From Nephrocerus scutellatus (taxonomy: Eukaryota > Arthropoda > Insecta > Diptera > Pipunculidae): a stretch of DNA of 64,000 nucleotides. Made by a program: the position numbers and the translations under genes. The number at the start of each line of letters is the position of its first letter. Within the stretch, counting starts at the first letter, position 1. The DNA is taken from positions 8,665,001 through 8,729,000 of the forward strand of contig OX352764.1 in the NCBI GenBank assembly GCA_947095585.1. Reading direction: 5' to 3'. Under the pieces are notes generated by a model. That model saw only the letters and a program-made list of their open reading frames with translations. It was not told where the DNA came from and made no database searches. This document shows, piece by piece, positions 54,986-64,000 of the stretch.

Positions 54986-56569
54986 GTTTTTTGAATGAAT
55001 AAAACAATTTTATTAAATCTTAATTTTTTTACGTTATTGTTTAAAATTTAAATATCTATTTCGCTTAAAAAAACAAACATTAATATACAAGTTGAATGTC
55101 CGGCATTGGCCGCTCGGAAACATATTGATTCGACACTAATATAGCCATCACTACACTACTGCTAACAAAACTATCCTTTTCGACCAACTACCCCCTAGAA
55201 ACACCAACCCTTTTTCACCTGAATAACCTGCAATATGCCCCTCTAATTTAATTTGGCAAACTTCCAGAATTTTTTCAAATTCTTTGTCTTTGATCCAAAC
55301 TAGAGAGCAAAGTCCTCCAAACAAAGTCCATATGTGTCACATGACAAAAGGACACATGACAATTATACGAATAATGTGACAAAATTTAAACATAAAACGA
55401 ACATAGACACACCAAATGATCTGTCAATAGAGAATAGTGACAATGCATCATATATATCCTAAGGACACAATCCAGGACATCATATCTTCTTATTGATTCC
55501 TGTTCAACAAATCTCGCATGAAATCGTTCGTTTATGGAGATAGATCATCAGAGCTAAGTGACTCTCGCTCTTTGTGTATATATGTGTGTGTGTATGTAAG
55601 TCAAGAAGAATATAACAACAACAACGAAAAGATTTATGAACGTGAAAAAGCGAACCCACTGTTAGGTCAATAGAAGAATCAACGAGAAATACGCGTCGCA
55701 ATTTTGTCGAATACATTTTCAATTTGCTCGTCCTTGCCGTTGCTATAATCATCCAAAATGTTTGGCGAAAATTGATTCTTTGTGTGCGAGTATTGAGGCA
55801 ACATGCCGAGCCCTTAGGAATAAACTACTTAGAGGTGTTTATGATGGGAGACACGACGAGTATACTCGTACCACCTATGGTGTTGTGAATGAATCGGTGC
55901 ATTTCTCGATGAGCAGCAAGCTCATCTTACCTGATTTTACTCGCACTTTTCTCCGCATTAAGTATCTTCGTATCATCGTCTTGTCTTCCTCTGGGTAATA
56001 TATATTTAAGCAACTAATTTACAAGTCACACGTTTGATTTAGGCAACAAAACGAAATAATTATCACAATTGTTGGTTTTTTATATGCACTTACTGAAATG
56101 TACAAAAATAATTGTTTGAATTATTATTACGGTTATTGCATATACAATTTTTTGTGTGTATGTATATGTCTGAATAGTCTCCGCCATCCCGTCGACTCTT
56201 TGACCATCAACATTATGTAGTTTATTGTTTAGTAAATACATAAAATCGATTACATTCACATTATAAAAAATTAATTGTAATATTAAAGACACATTCATTT
56301 TTAAAACACCCTCGCTTTTGACGCGAAGAATTATTAAGCTTTCATGCTTCATCATACATGTATTTAGGAAAACATTTTAAAACAATTGTTTTGCGTGCGG
56401 CTTGCGATAGCTTCCTTTCAAAAAAATTTTTTATTCATAGTGGTAGTTTTAGGGGTAAAAGTAAAAAATAATGGGTTTTTTCATGAAACTATTAAATCCT
56501 TTTAAGTTAATTCAGTCTTAAAACTGAATTATACCTATCCATATGGCGAGCTGAGAAGCTCCACTTTAC
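54986..56569. other. No recognisable gene or element
   Basis: AT-rich; a TG-rich stretch at 55575-55600. Frames at 55504-55752 (minus), 55762-55998 (plus) and 56080-56355 (minus) are unassigned. Confidence 0.5.
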
Positions 56570-57180
56570 TATCATACCTGAGCTTCTTGACCATGCGGCC
56601 TGATCACTTCCAAATTTTTACAGCAAGTGTTGTCAACAAAGTTGCAAAGTTTGAAGAAAATTGGGTTTTATAGTAAGTGGATTAAAAATTGATCATTATT
56701 CATCATCATTATTTTCTAATAGAAGATAAACATATGTTTAAAATTTGAAGAAAATGGAGCTAATTTGTAAAAAAAAATTACATGGGCAGCACTCAGGCCT
56801 CAGAGCCCGATTACTCCAAAAAATTTACAAAAAATGTTGTCCATCAGTGATACACATGTGTTTAAAATTTGAAGAAAATCGAGGTTATTTTTAAAAATTT
56901 TATCTGGGCGCCCCTCGGGCCGCAGGGCCTGTTCACTTAAAAATTTTAACAAAAAGTGTTGTCCATCGGAGATACTAATGTATATAAATTTTAAAGAAAA
57001 TGGGGTTAATTTAAAAAAATTTATATGAGCACCCCAAATTTTCATAGAAAGTGCTGTCTCCGGAAATACAAATGTGTGCAAAGTTAAATCGGGCTTAAGG
57101 AAGTGGGTTCAAAATTGATCGCAAGATTCCACGACAACCATACAGACTTGCCACGGGCACGAGAAATTAATATAGAGAAT
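56570..57180 (-). repeat. Dispersed repeat family R, copy 3, longest array
   Basis: On the minus strand: ATTCTCTATATTAATTTCTCG, CCACGGCAAG/GTGGC, GCGATCAATTTTGAACCCACTTCC, GCCCGATTTAAC, then repeated cycles. On the plus strand TTTAAAATTTGAAGAAAAT recurs at about 56735, 56857 and (as AAATTTTAAAGAAAAT) 56986, each preceded by GTTGTCCATC..AGATAC.. and followed by GG.(G)TTA.TTT.AAAAA. So there are at least three monomers of about 120-130 bases. A further CACTTACTA/GATCAATTTTTAATCC block at 56670-56698 suggests a second terminal unit. Confidence 0.75.
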
Positions 57181-57184
57181 TTAA

Positions 57185-57960
57185 AAATGAGAAAGAGTAA
57201 TGGGTACCAAACAGAGCCCTGGGGAATGCCAGCATTTAAGAGATGAAATTCAGATTTGAAACCGTCCAAAACAACTTGGATAACTTCTAATCCAATGAAG
57301 CAATTTTTATCGACCCAGTAGGCATGCATTTTTCTTAGAAAGGTTGATGCCAAACTCTGTCAAATGCCTTGGAAATATCGAGTGCAACAGCTTTGCTTTT
57401 ACCAAATTGATGCAAATACCATCAAATCACCAGCAGAACGTTGCCAACAAAAACCGTACTGCTGTTCACTAAGGATTTCGTTAGTTTCAAGATATTATAT
57501 ATGAGCTGAAAATTCATCAGCGTTTCATGACCTCGGAAAGAATGGATGTAAGTGCTATGGGTCAATTCGAGGAAGGAGACTGCAGCTCACATTTTTTGTG
57601 TATAGGCTTGACAAAGGTTGTTTTTCAACTTCTCAGAATTAGTGCAGAAGTATAGGATAGATGGAAAAGCTTATGCAATTGTAATGCCAGCTTGGAAGAA
57701 CACCTCTTCAGAACTAGGGGGGAAATACCATCTGGCCCAGTGGATTTGTGAGTGTTGCGATCGTTTAAAACTCTAGCAACTGCACAAGTATGAATGTAGA
57801 ATTGTCCCATAGAGTGTTCAATGTTCAATACTCAGAGGTGCAGGCGGCAGAAATAAACAATCATCTGGAATCAAGGAGCCAGTCCGAAAATGCGAAGCAA
57901 ACTGATTGGCTCTGTCCTTAGAGATGACAACAGGGCAGTACCGTGTTATCCCCAGAAATG
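57185..57960 (-). pseudogene. Family C LINE RT relic (CR1/Jockey group)
   Basis: Minus-strand frames in order: DRANQFASHFRTGSLIPDDC and LFLPPAPLSIEHS (linker, 57820-57930), VARVLNDRNTHKSTGPDGIS and PLVLKRCSSKLA (RT fingers, 57690-57785), PIALTSILSEVMKR (about 57520-57565), QQYGFCWQRSAGDLMV (about 57415-57465), AVALDISKAFDRVWH-like box A (about 57340-57400), KNCFIGLEVIQVVLDGFKSE and AGIPQGSVWYPLLFLIF (57180-57310). All six RT landmarks are present but split by frameshifts and stops. It runs directly into the end of the family R array. Confidence 0.8.
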
Positions 57961-60900
57961 GACGAGTCCACTGTCAGCCTCGTTCTTGTGATATGACCAT
58001 TCTGAACTTTTTTGTTTTGGGACTATGTTAAGTCCATACTGTCTATGCCAATACTCCGGAGACTTTCATGTACAAATTAGGTTTAGCGCATTAATTTTTC
58101 ACATTACATCTATTGTAAATAAAAGTTCCTCTAGTTCATAATATTCATTTGCTGTCCCTTTACTATATAACTGAATAAAGAATTAAGCCAGACTGATTGA
58201 CGACTACAAGAAGTCAAATTCAAACATTTTCAAAACAAAAGAAATTTTTGATGATCCAATTCTGCCGCTTCGTAAATTCTTAAAACAACAGACTTTGGAA
58301 AAAATTATTCCAGTTGTTTCTATCATCATTTATCATTCTATCTGTGCCGATTTTGAATTCACTCCCTCCTTCAGAGGACAGCCTCTTGCACCATTCTAAA
58401 TCATTATGCGCCGGTGATCATTAAACAGAAGGCGCGCATAAGCACCCTTTAAACGAGTATGTATGTATATATCTGAATTCTGAACGTTTGCACTGCTCTT
58501 TTGTTTTGTATCTTTTGTTTCTGTTTTTTCCCGTCTGTCAAATCGCCGAATAAAAAACTGCAGTGATGGTTCACCTTCCCTCTTTCGCGGACACCGCACC
58601 TCAATCAATATCTATTGAATCATCCAGCAAATGATGTTGGTCCTTTCATATTGAGTAGTTTTTCGCCTTCCAGATTGATTCCCACACAAACACAGCCATT
58701 GGATTGCCAGAACAGTGAGACAATTAATCAAAGTACGACTTCTATTTTCGGCTTACCGACTGATGGACAGGTACATAGTCAAATAACTGATGTCCAGAGT
58801 GTATGGTGTCGGTGTATTAGAGTAAGTTATTTGTTTGCTGTGGTAAGTATTCACAGCTTTTCAAGATTTATCGATTCGTCGATCAGGAACCAGATTAATT
58901 TTTTGAAAAACGATTCTATCCTTTTTCTTATCTTAAATTATCTTCTTCCTTATTGACAAATACTTCAAGCAGATAGTTTGGTTAACGTTTAAAGAAACAT
59001 ATTTTAAAATTGCAATAGAAACAGTACGTTATTTTCATTTCAGTAATAGATCAGATTCTCCCAATTCCAGTTACTACATTGTACCACATTACGCAAAAGT
59101 AAGTCCCATGTCCTGTCATACATTGTGTTCCTTCGTGGCTTTTTCATCAGAGCGATATAATTAATAATATTGTGATAGTTTACATGAAGAACAGTTTGTT
59201 CGACCATATGTGATCAATATAGATACCAATATATATCTACATGCTCCACTCCAACAGACGCTTCCCTACAAGGGGACAACATATAAAACCGAAAACACAA
59301 AACAATGCATCATCGAAAAACACAAAACGTTGCTTATTCTTCTTCTGTCGGTGTATCTCGCCTCCCAAAAGGACATCGACAGCACAGCACGCCGGAACAC
59401 TCACTCACTCTTGTTTGATGCTCCCGTGAAGCTCAGCTCAGCGCAGCGTAGCTTGGATTGGCTCGCCTCGCCTCCCGCAGCATAGTTGAGTGTTGAATAT
59501 CCTTTGCCTGCTTAAGTTCGTGGAGTCGGTGACGACCGTGTGAATTTGATTAATGATAAAATTTCACGGCACAACTGTCCGTCCACCTCACCGTTGGAAC
59601 TGATGCAATTAATTAAATTCTATCATAACGCCACCGAAGCGATATATCTACGATATTCCTGCTGCATGCAAAATGAACGCCAATGGCTCTAGAAGGAATT
59701 TTCTCATAATAAATTGATAATGGATTTGATGATGTGCACAGCGTCAAACAATAGCATTGCACAGTGCACTGAGGTGCCGCGCGCCCATTGACAGGATCTA
59801 TTCTATTATCCTTTTGAATTCTTTAGTTTGAAAATAAATGATAGCTGCATGCGAGCAGGTAATTAATTGAATTTGAATTGCTGGGCTTCCTCAAAACTTA
59901 TCTTTGAGAAAGTTATATTCCAGAAGGTAGTAGGTAGTATCCTCCGATGTTATAATCCACCTGCAATTGTTCCAATATACAATAGATGAACTTTCAATTT
60001 AACTTATTATCCTTCGCATAAAAGAAAAGTAAAAACATTACTGCTGTGGAAATATTGAAGAGCCACTGGCCACCGAAATTTCAATTCATTGCAACATGAT
60101 ATCACAAACAGTCCACAGAGTAACCCGTTAAAAAATCTTTAAAAGAACAGAATACACGGAAATGCGTTCCAAAAGCGCTGCATGTCTTCTCAATGTCACA
60201 TCCCTACGCGACTGCATGAAGTAACTCTGATCCTTTATTCCTAATAGCGCAATCTGAAGGTCATATGTGTGCAAATGTATCCTGCTAAGGTGTAAATTGC
60301 TTCATGAAATTATTAACAAGGAAGGTATCGATATCTTGTGGTGCTGTGTCTATCATCAAGGGTAGAAACAGTTTTTGCATAGACAGACAGCAAAGATTTG
60401 GGTCTTGACCAGTCAGTAGAACGTATAGAAGAGAGATTTTTTGTCTTTTCTGTCGGTTTTTTCGTTGTCTCCTCGCTGTTGCCAAGAATAATTGTTTAGA
60501 TGAAGGCAGAAGGCGATTCAAATCGAACAAAAAGTTTGCAGTAGTTCTCGATGGTTTTCACAATTTGTCGCAGGCGATATCAGTTGTTCCAAACAATAGT
60601 AGTAGATTGTCACTTATTTATACGCAGTGGTGAGTGGAGTTTAATGCTCAAGGACATTTTTACATTTTTAGTTTTAAGTAAGACTTTTGCAAGGCTTTTA
60701 TTGAGCTCAAACTGTGATTGTCGTTTTACTTTTGGCTTCTGTGTTTACCGTCGCAAATCAGTTTTTAGTGTACTGCAATTGCTACTTCTTTTCAGCTGCT
60801 TTATTACCTTCAACCTGACGGAGTCCTAAGCTCAAAAGCTTATATTAATCTTTAAAAGCTTATATCATTGGATTGGCGACTAGATTTCTATACACTCTAA

Positions 60901-61009
60901 GGTATTAGTAAAAGGAAACTCAAGAGGAAAAAAAGTCTTATGCAAATGTTTAGCTGAAGCGATACGCTAATATTGAGCATAAGATTCGGGTATCATGCGC
61001 ATTTTTTTT
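57961..61009. other. No recognisable gene or element
   Basis: About 3 kb. Frames at 58396-58608 (minus), 58615-58956, 59210-59485 and 60551-60829 (plus) have no recognised domains. The GC-richer patch 59380-59490 (repeated CTCGCCT and CAGCGCAG) is low-complexity. Confidence 0.5.
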
Positions 61010-61265
61010 AGATTTATACCCTAGCACATGTGGCAGACACTGCGACCTGAAAGATCTATTGTATCTTAGGGTCTCTTTACTGCAAGAGACGTACCACCTC
61101 GCTAATGAACGATAGTACATACTTAGTTGCAGAATTTCTAAACTCCGCTGTCTACCATATTTCCTTGTGAAAGATGCGTCATCTTATCTAAAACAGTGCC
61201 GGGCCTTCACAGAAAATGTGCTCTGGTGACTCTTCATCTTCCGAGCAGAACCTACATTCCGTTTT
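61010..61265 (-). pseudogene. LOA-like LINE 2, C-terminal zinc knuckle and 3' end
   Basis: The minus strand reads ECRFCSEDEESPEHIFCEGP, an intact C-x2-C...H-x4-C zinc knuckle, then decayed IFHKE, SATKYVLSFISEVVRLLQ and the 3' UTR. DNA is closely similar to 53118-53345 (shared runs such as TGGCAGACACTGCGACCT and CAGAACCTACATTC). A 5'-truncated insertion. Confidence 0.75.
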
Positions 61266-61734
61266 TGTTGTTTTTAGATTTTTTTTTGATATTGCAAGCT
61301 TCAATAACCTTTTCGAAAACTCGCCAGATTTCTAATACTATCCCTATTAAAATTAGTGGCTGGAGGTTTACTATCCAAATGCGATTAGAGCGCTAGCATT
61401 GGTAACATCCGAAGTGTCCCCTGGTGTTACCTAATTCCTTGGTTCATCAGTTGTGCCTCCTGATGTTAATGGAGCGATTATATGGTCGACGAGGTGTTGC
61501 GCATCATACAACAGGTTGCCGTCATCCCTTAAATCGGCATGAGTGTAAGATAGGCTCAGCTCTTACCAATGATTTAATGCAGGTACATCAAATGATGGTC
61601 GCCAATTGTCGCACAATTCGGGTCCGAAGAGGACCGTGGTATTATGTCCTATGATGGCGGTGTTCACGTTAATCCAATACTATTCATGTCCATCGGAGCC
61701 AATCAAACTTAATTCAGATCAGAATTTGTTTTGC
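61266..61734. other. No recognisable feature
   Basis: The plus frame at 61424-61654 is unassigned. Confidence 0.45.
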
Positions 61735-61785
61735 TACGCTCTCAGTCTCAAGTCACAGATCTATATGTGAGTACTGGTGAGTGCC
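61735..61785 (-). repeat. Possible SINE S2 body fragment
   Basis: CTCAGTCTC...CAGATCTATATGTGAGTACTGGT parallels CCCAGTCTCAGATCCATATATAAGTACTGGT at 14734-14765. Short, with a small insertion. Confidence 0.45.
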
Positions 61786-62689
61786 GTGATACGCAACCAT
61801 CTTGCATGTTATGAACCAATTTCTTGATCTAAAGAGTCTTAACAGGAATATCGAAATTAAGAAACCAAAGAGAAACGCTGGATCTTCTTGGGTTCAGGCT
61901 ACAGGGGGCAAGGAGCTTAATAACGGTAGGAGATGTAGCAAGAAAAATTGTTGATTGGGAAGATGCATACGTTTCTCCAATTCGAAAAAAAAAGGAATGA
62001 CACGAAAGTAAGACATCTTCAAGAAATAAAGTCCGACAAAATTGGACACATTCCTATCTTTGATTTGGAGAAAAAAAACGCATGTTACGAGTATGTGCAG
62101 TAAGAATTCTCATGTATGATTAACTGTAGGAAAAGGATATAAAGGGTATGATTTTCTTGTGTTTTTTTGTAAAACAATTGAAGATAATCTCGGAATTAGT
62201 TTTTCAACAGGTGAACAAGTTTTATGTGCATTATTTTTATTGAGTTACTGATCTTTATATTTTGTTTATTTGTCATCATAATGTCTTTTGTAGTTTTCTT
62301 TTAAACGTAAAAGATAATTGTTATGTTTAATTTCTTTTTTCTAAAAAACATACTTTAAATCCAAAGGCATATGACCAAACTTATAAATTAAGTACAAAAT
62401 TAAAAGGTTTTTACCCTTAAGTTTGTAAAAAAAAACCAGTTTATTTATTAGTTACAGTTGATAAACTATTTCTGTTTATCCAATTCTTAAAATAAAATAT
62501 TTTTATTGTTAGAATCAGATCATTATAAAAAAATATATGCTAAAAAATTATAACACATGCGAAGCACTGAAAGTCAACCATAAAACATCCCCAATAGCAA
62601 AGCAGCGCTGCATGCAGAGCACTAGTGCACACAGAACACAGTGATTATGGTATGGCCTGATCTGATTCCGCTATATAGCAAGATTATAA
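61786..62689. other. No recognisable feature
   Basis: Very AT-rich (62150-62560); no frames or matched repeats. Confidence 0.5.
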
Positions 62690-62990
62690 AGATTAAAATT
62701 TTTTTTGTATGGGTGCCCCCACCACGCGGCCGGATCTCTTCGAAATTTTAGTAAGTGTTGTCACCGGAAATTTACATGTTTGCAAAGTTTCAATAAAATC
62801 GGGATTTGGGAAGTGGGTGATCGCAACATTCCATGACAAACAGAGAAATAGACAAACATACAAACAGTCAAACAGACCAACAGACAAACATACAAATATA
62901 CAAACAGACAAATAGACAAAATGATAAACTGACAAACTGACAAAGAGACACGCGAAGTTAATACAGAGAATTAAAAAATAAAAGTCTTTT
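62690..62990 (-). repeat. Dispersed repeat family R, copy 4
   Basis: On the minus strand it begins ATTCTCTGTATTAACTTCGCG and continues through a long TCTG/TTTG microsatellite (CAGA/CAAA on plus, 62840-62950). Then GATCACCCACTTCCCAAATCC, CGATTTTATTGAAACTTTGC, TCCGGTGACAAC and GAGATCCGGCCGCGTGGTGG with CACCCATACAAA. The most complete single terminal unit of the family. The open frames here are translations of the microsatellite. Confidence 0.75.
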
Positions 62991-63004
62991 ATATGCGACG
63001 GTCG

Positions 63005-63180
63005 GTCAACTATCGTTTAGACATTTTGTCCATCAAAGTGGACATTCCAAAAAGGATATAAGTTTGAATTAAATCGGGCTTTAGGAAGTGGGTTAAAAAT
63101 TGATGACAAAATTTGGTGTGCCAGTCCGCCAGCCAGCCACGGGCAGGCGAAGTTAATGTAGAGAATTTAAAAATGCTAGA
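63005..63180 (-). repeat. Dispersed repeat family R, copy 5
   Basis: On the minus strand: CATTTTTAAATTCTCTACATTAAC, a GGCTGG microsatellite, CATCAATTTTTAACCCACTTCC, AAGCCCGATTTAATTCAAAC, TGTCCACTTTGATGGAC. It lies immediately beside copy 4 in the same orientation. A further short stretch at 63330-63356 (GAGGGCTCCCATACAAAAAC) resembles a monomer end in the opposite orientation. Confidence 0.7.
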
Positions 63181-63613
63181 AGCTGTTTCAGCTCATATCT
63201 TTGGTTGTTTTCATGATATATATTACAAATCTCACGTTTTAAATTTTAAATTAAATTTTTCACCAAATTTTAAATACCAAATATATAAAGAAAACAAGAA
63301 CCGCCATAGTTTTAAAATAAATCGGACGCTTTTGTCAGAGGGCTCCCATACAAAAACTATTGCGTTTTTATAAAATTGTTTGGAATTTTTAGCCTCTTTA
63401 CAAGATAACTGCACATTATACACTGCAGAGAAAGAGAAGGCAAACCTGCCATTAAATTTTTCACACGAACACGAACCCATATTTTGGAAAGCCATACACA
63501 CGTTACTGGTTGTTTGATTAGCGAAGCACCCCAGTGAAAAATATAGTTTCCTCTTTTGTTAAAACACCAAAAAAAAAGTTTCTTTAGCAGGGCAACACCA
63601 GGGGGCTTATCTT

Positions 63614-63665
63614 TGAAATAGGTCCCGCCAAAACAGATAATTTGGCGATTATTACAAAATAATAC
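63614..63665. repeat. Repeat U, copy 2
   Basis: TGAAATAGGTCCCGCCAAAACAGATAATTTGGCGATTATTACAAAATAATA in outline matches 30586-30645. Confidence 0.65.
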
Positions 63666-63760
63666 AATGTAAAAATAAAAGCACTTGTTTTTATTTGTTA
63701 TTTATTATTCATTACCAAGTAAACGATGTTTTAATGCATGATTTTTGGTATTGATTTTTA

Positions 63761-63790
63761 CTAGTGAGTACCCGTCAAAAATGACGGAAT
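63761..63790 (-). mobile_element. Helitron-type 3' terminus
   Basis: On the minus strand: a perfect hairpin CCGTCA-TTTT-TGACGG (63787-63772), seven further bases, then CTAG (63764-63761) and a T at 63760. Helitrons end in a short GC-rich hairpin about 10 bases before CTRR and insert between A and T, so all four criteria are met. The element body would extend rightward on this map and possibly out of the window. The TC 5' end was not identified, and no Rep/helicase coding sequence is visible. Confidence 0.55.
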
Positions 63791-63800
63791 TAACTTTTTT

Positions 63801-64000
63801 CACTTGAGGCCCAACATATAATTACTACTCTAAAAAATGTAAAGTAAAGTAAGTTTTTGTTTACAATTAAGTTCAAAAATAGGCATATTTATTTATTTAG
63901 TTAAGGATTTCTTTAATTACACTGTTTTTTGTAAACATACTCCAGTTTTTAAGTAAATCTCCTTGACAATCTGTATTTTTAATTAAGACTTTTAAATTTC
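63801..64000. other. No recognisable feature
   Basis: AT-rich; may be Helitron interior if the 63761 terminus is real. Confidence 0.4.

Noticed and set aside
62693..62943. Overlapping frames with regular Val-Cys-Leu or Gln-Thr-Asp-Lys repeats
   Set aside because: They translate the CAGA/CAAA microsatellite inside family R copy 4.
1..64000. CRISPR arrays, bacterial operons, rRNA genes, true tRNA genes, LTR retrotransposon pol genes
   Set aside because: Looked for and not seen. The only tRNA-like promoters belong to SINEs, and no protease/integrase motifs or paired LTRs were found.

Overview
The window looks like a piece of a eukaryotic nuclear genome, most likely an insect and probably a fly. 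It is AT-rich, has no operon structure, rRNA or long intact genes, and is littered with arthropod-type non-LTR retrotransposon (LINE) relics, SINEs, mariner, PIF/Harbinger and Helitron traces, microsatellites and small tandem repeats. I cannot name the species. I found no host protein-coding gene that I can defend. The two longest reading frames of unknown origin (5246-5896 and 48373-48933, both minus strand) are candidates only.

The recognisable coding matter is almost all decayed LINE protein. I sorted it into working families. Family A has an endonuclease-linker-RT protein, a conserved C-terminal tail and a (CAT/ATG)n 3' end; copies lie at 0.6-1.0, 7.7-8.1, 14.4, 18.6-18.95, 24.9, 34.3-34.8, 42.9-44.0, 46.0-46.8 and 50.5-51.2 kb. 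Family B is a second lineage of the kind often annotated as craniofacial-development-protein-2-like; copies lie at 6.4-6.9, 25.3-26.1, 31.3, 37.6 and 40.4 kb. Family C is a CR1/Jockey-group RT (0-0.5, 37.9-38.1 and 57.2-58.0 kb). LOA-like elements have DUF4780-like ORF1, endonuclease, RT, RNase H and a zinc-knuckle tail (2.5-4.1, 6.1-8.2, 19.1-20.1, 31.4-31.8, 53.1-54.4 and 61.0-61.3 kb). An R1-clade element lies at 28.4-29.4 kb. All carry stops, frameshifts or deletions, so none looks active.

DNA transposons: a mariner-like element with terminal inverted repeats and TA target duplications (15.56-16.66 kb), a second mariner-like transposase relic (54.65-54.99 kb), the C-terminal part of a Harbinger transposase (23.6-23.8 kb) and a good Helitron-type 3' end (63.76 kb). 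Two tRNA-derived SINE families are visible, one arranged as a head-to-tail tandem (18.16-18.54 kb).

The least familiar component is a dispersed repeat, called family R here (15.8-16.0, 25.0-26.4, 56.6-57.2 and 62.7-63.2 kb). It has a conserved end (ATTCTCTATATTAA and relatives), a CTG/CTGG-type microsatellite, a GATCAATTTTNAACCCACTTCC block and tandem monomers of about 115-130 bp. A family-B LINE fragment sits inside one array. Other oddities are a minisatellite of AAAAGACC-like units in both orientations, an exact 87-bp tandem duplication, and repeated use of the octamer TACTCGTA. Coordinates of decayed elements are approximate to about 10-50 bases.
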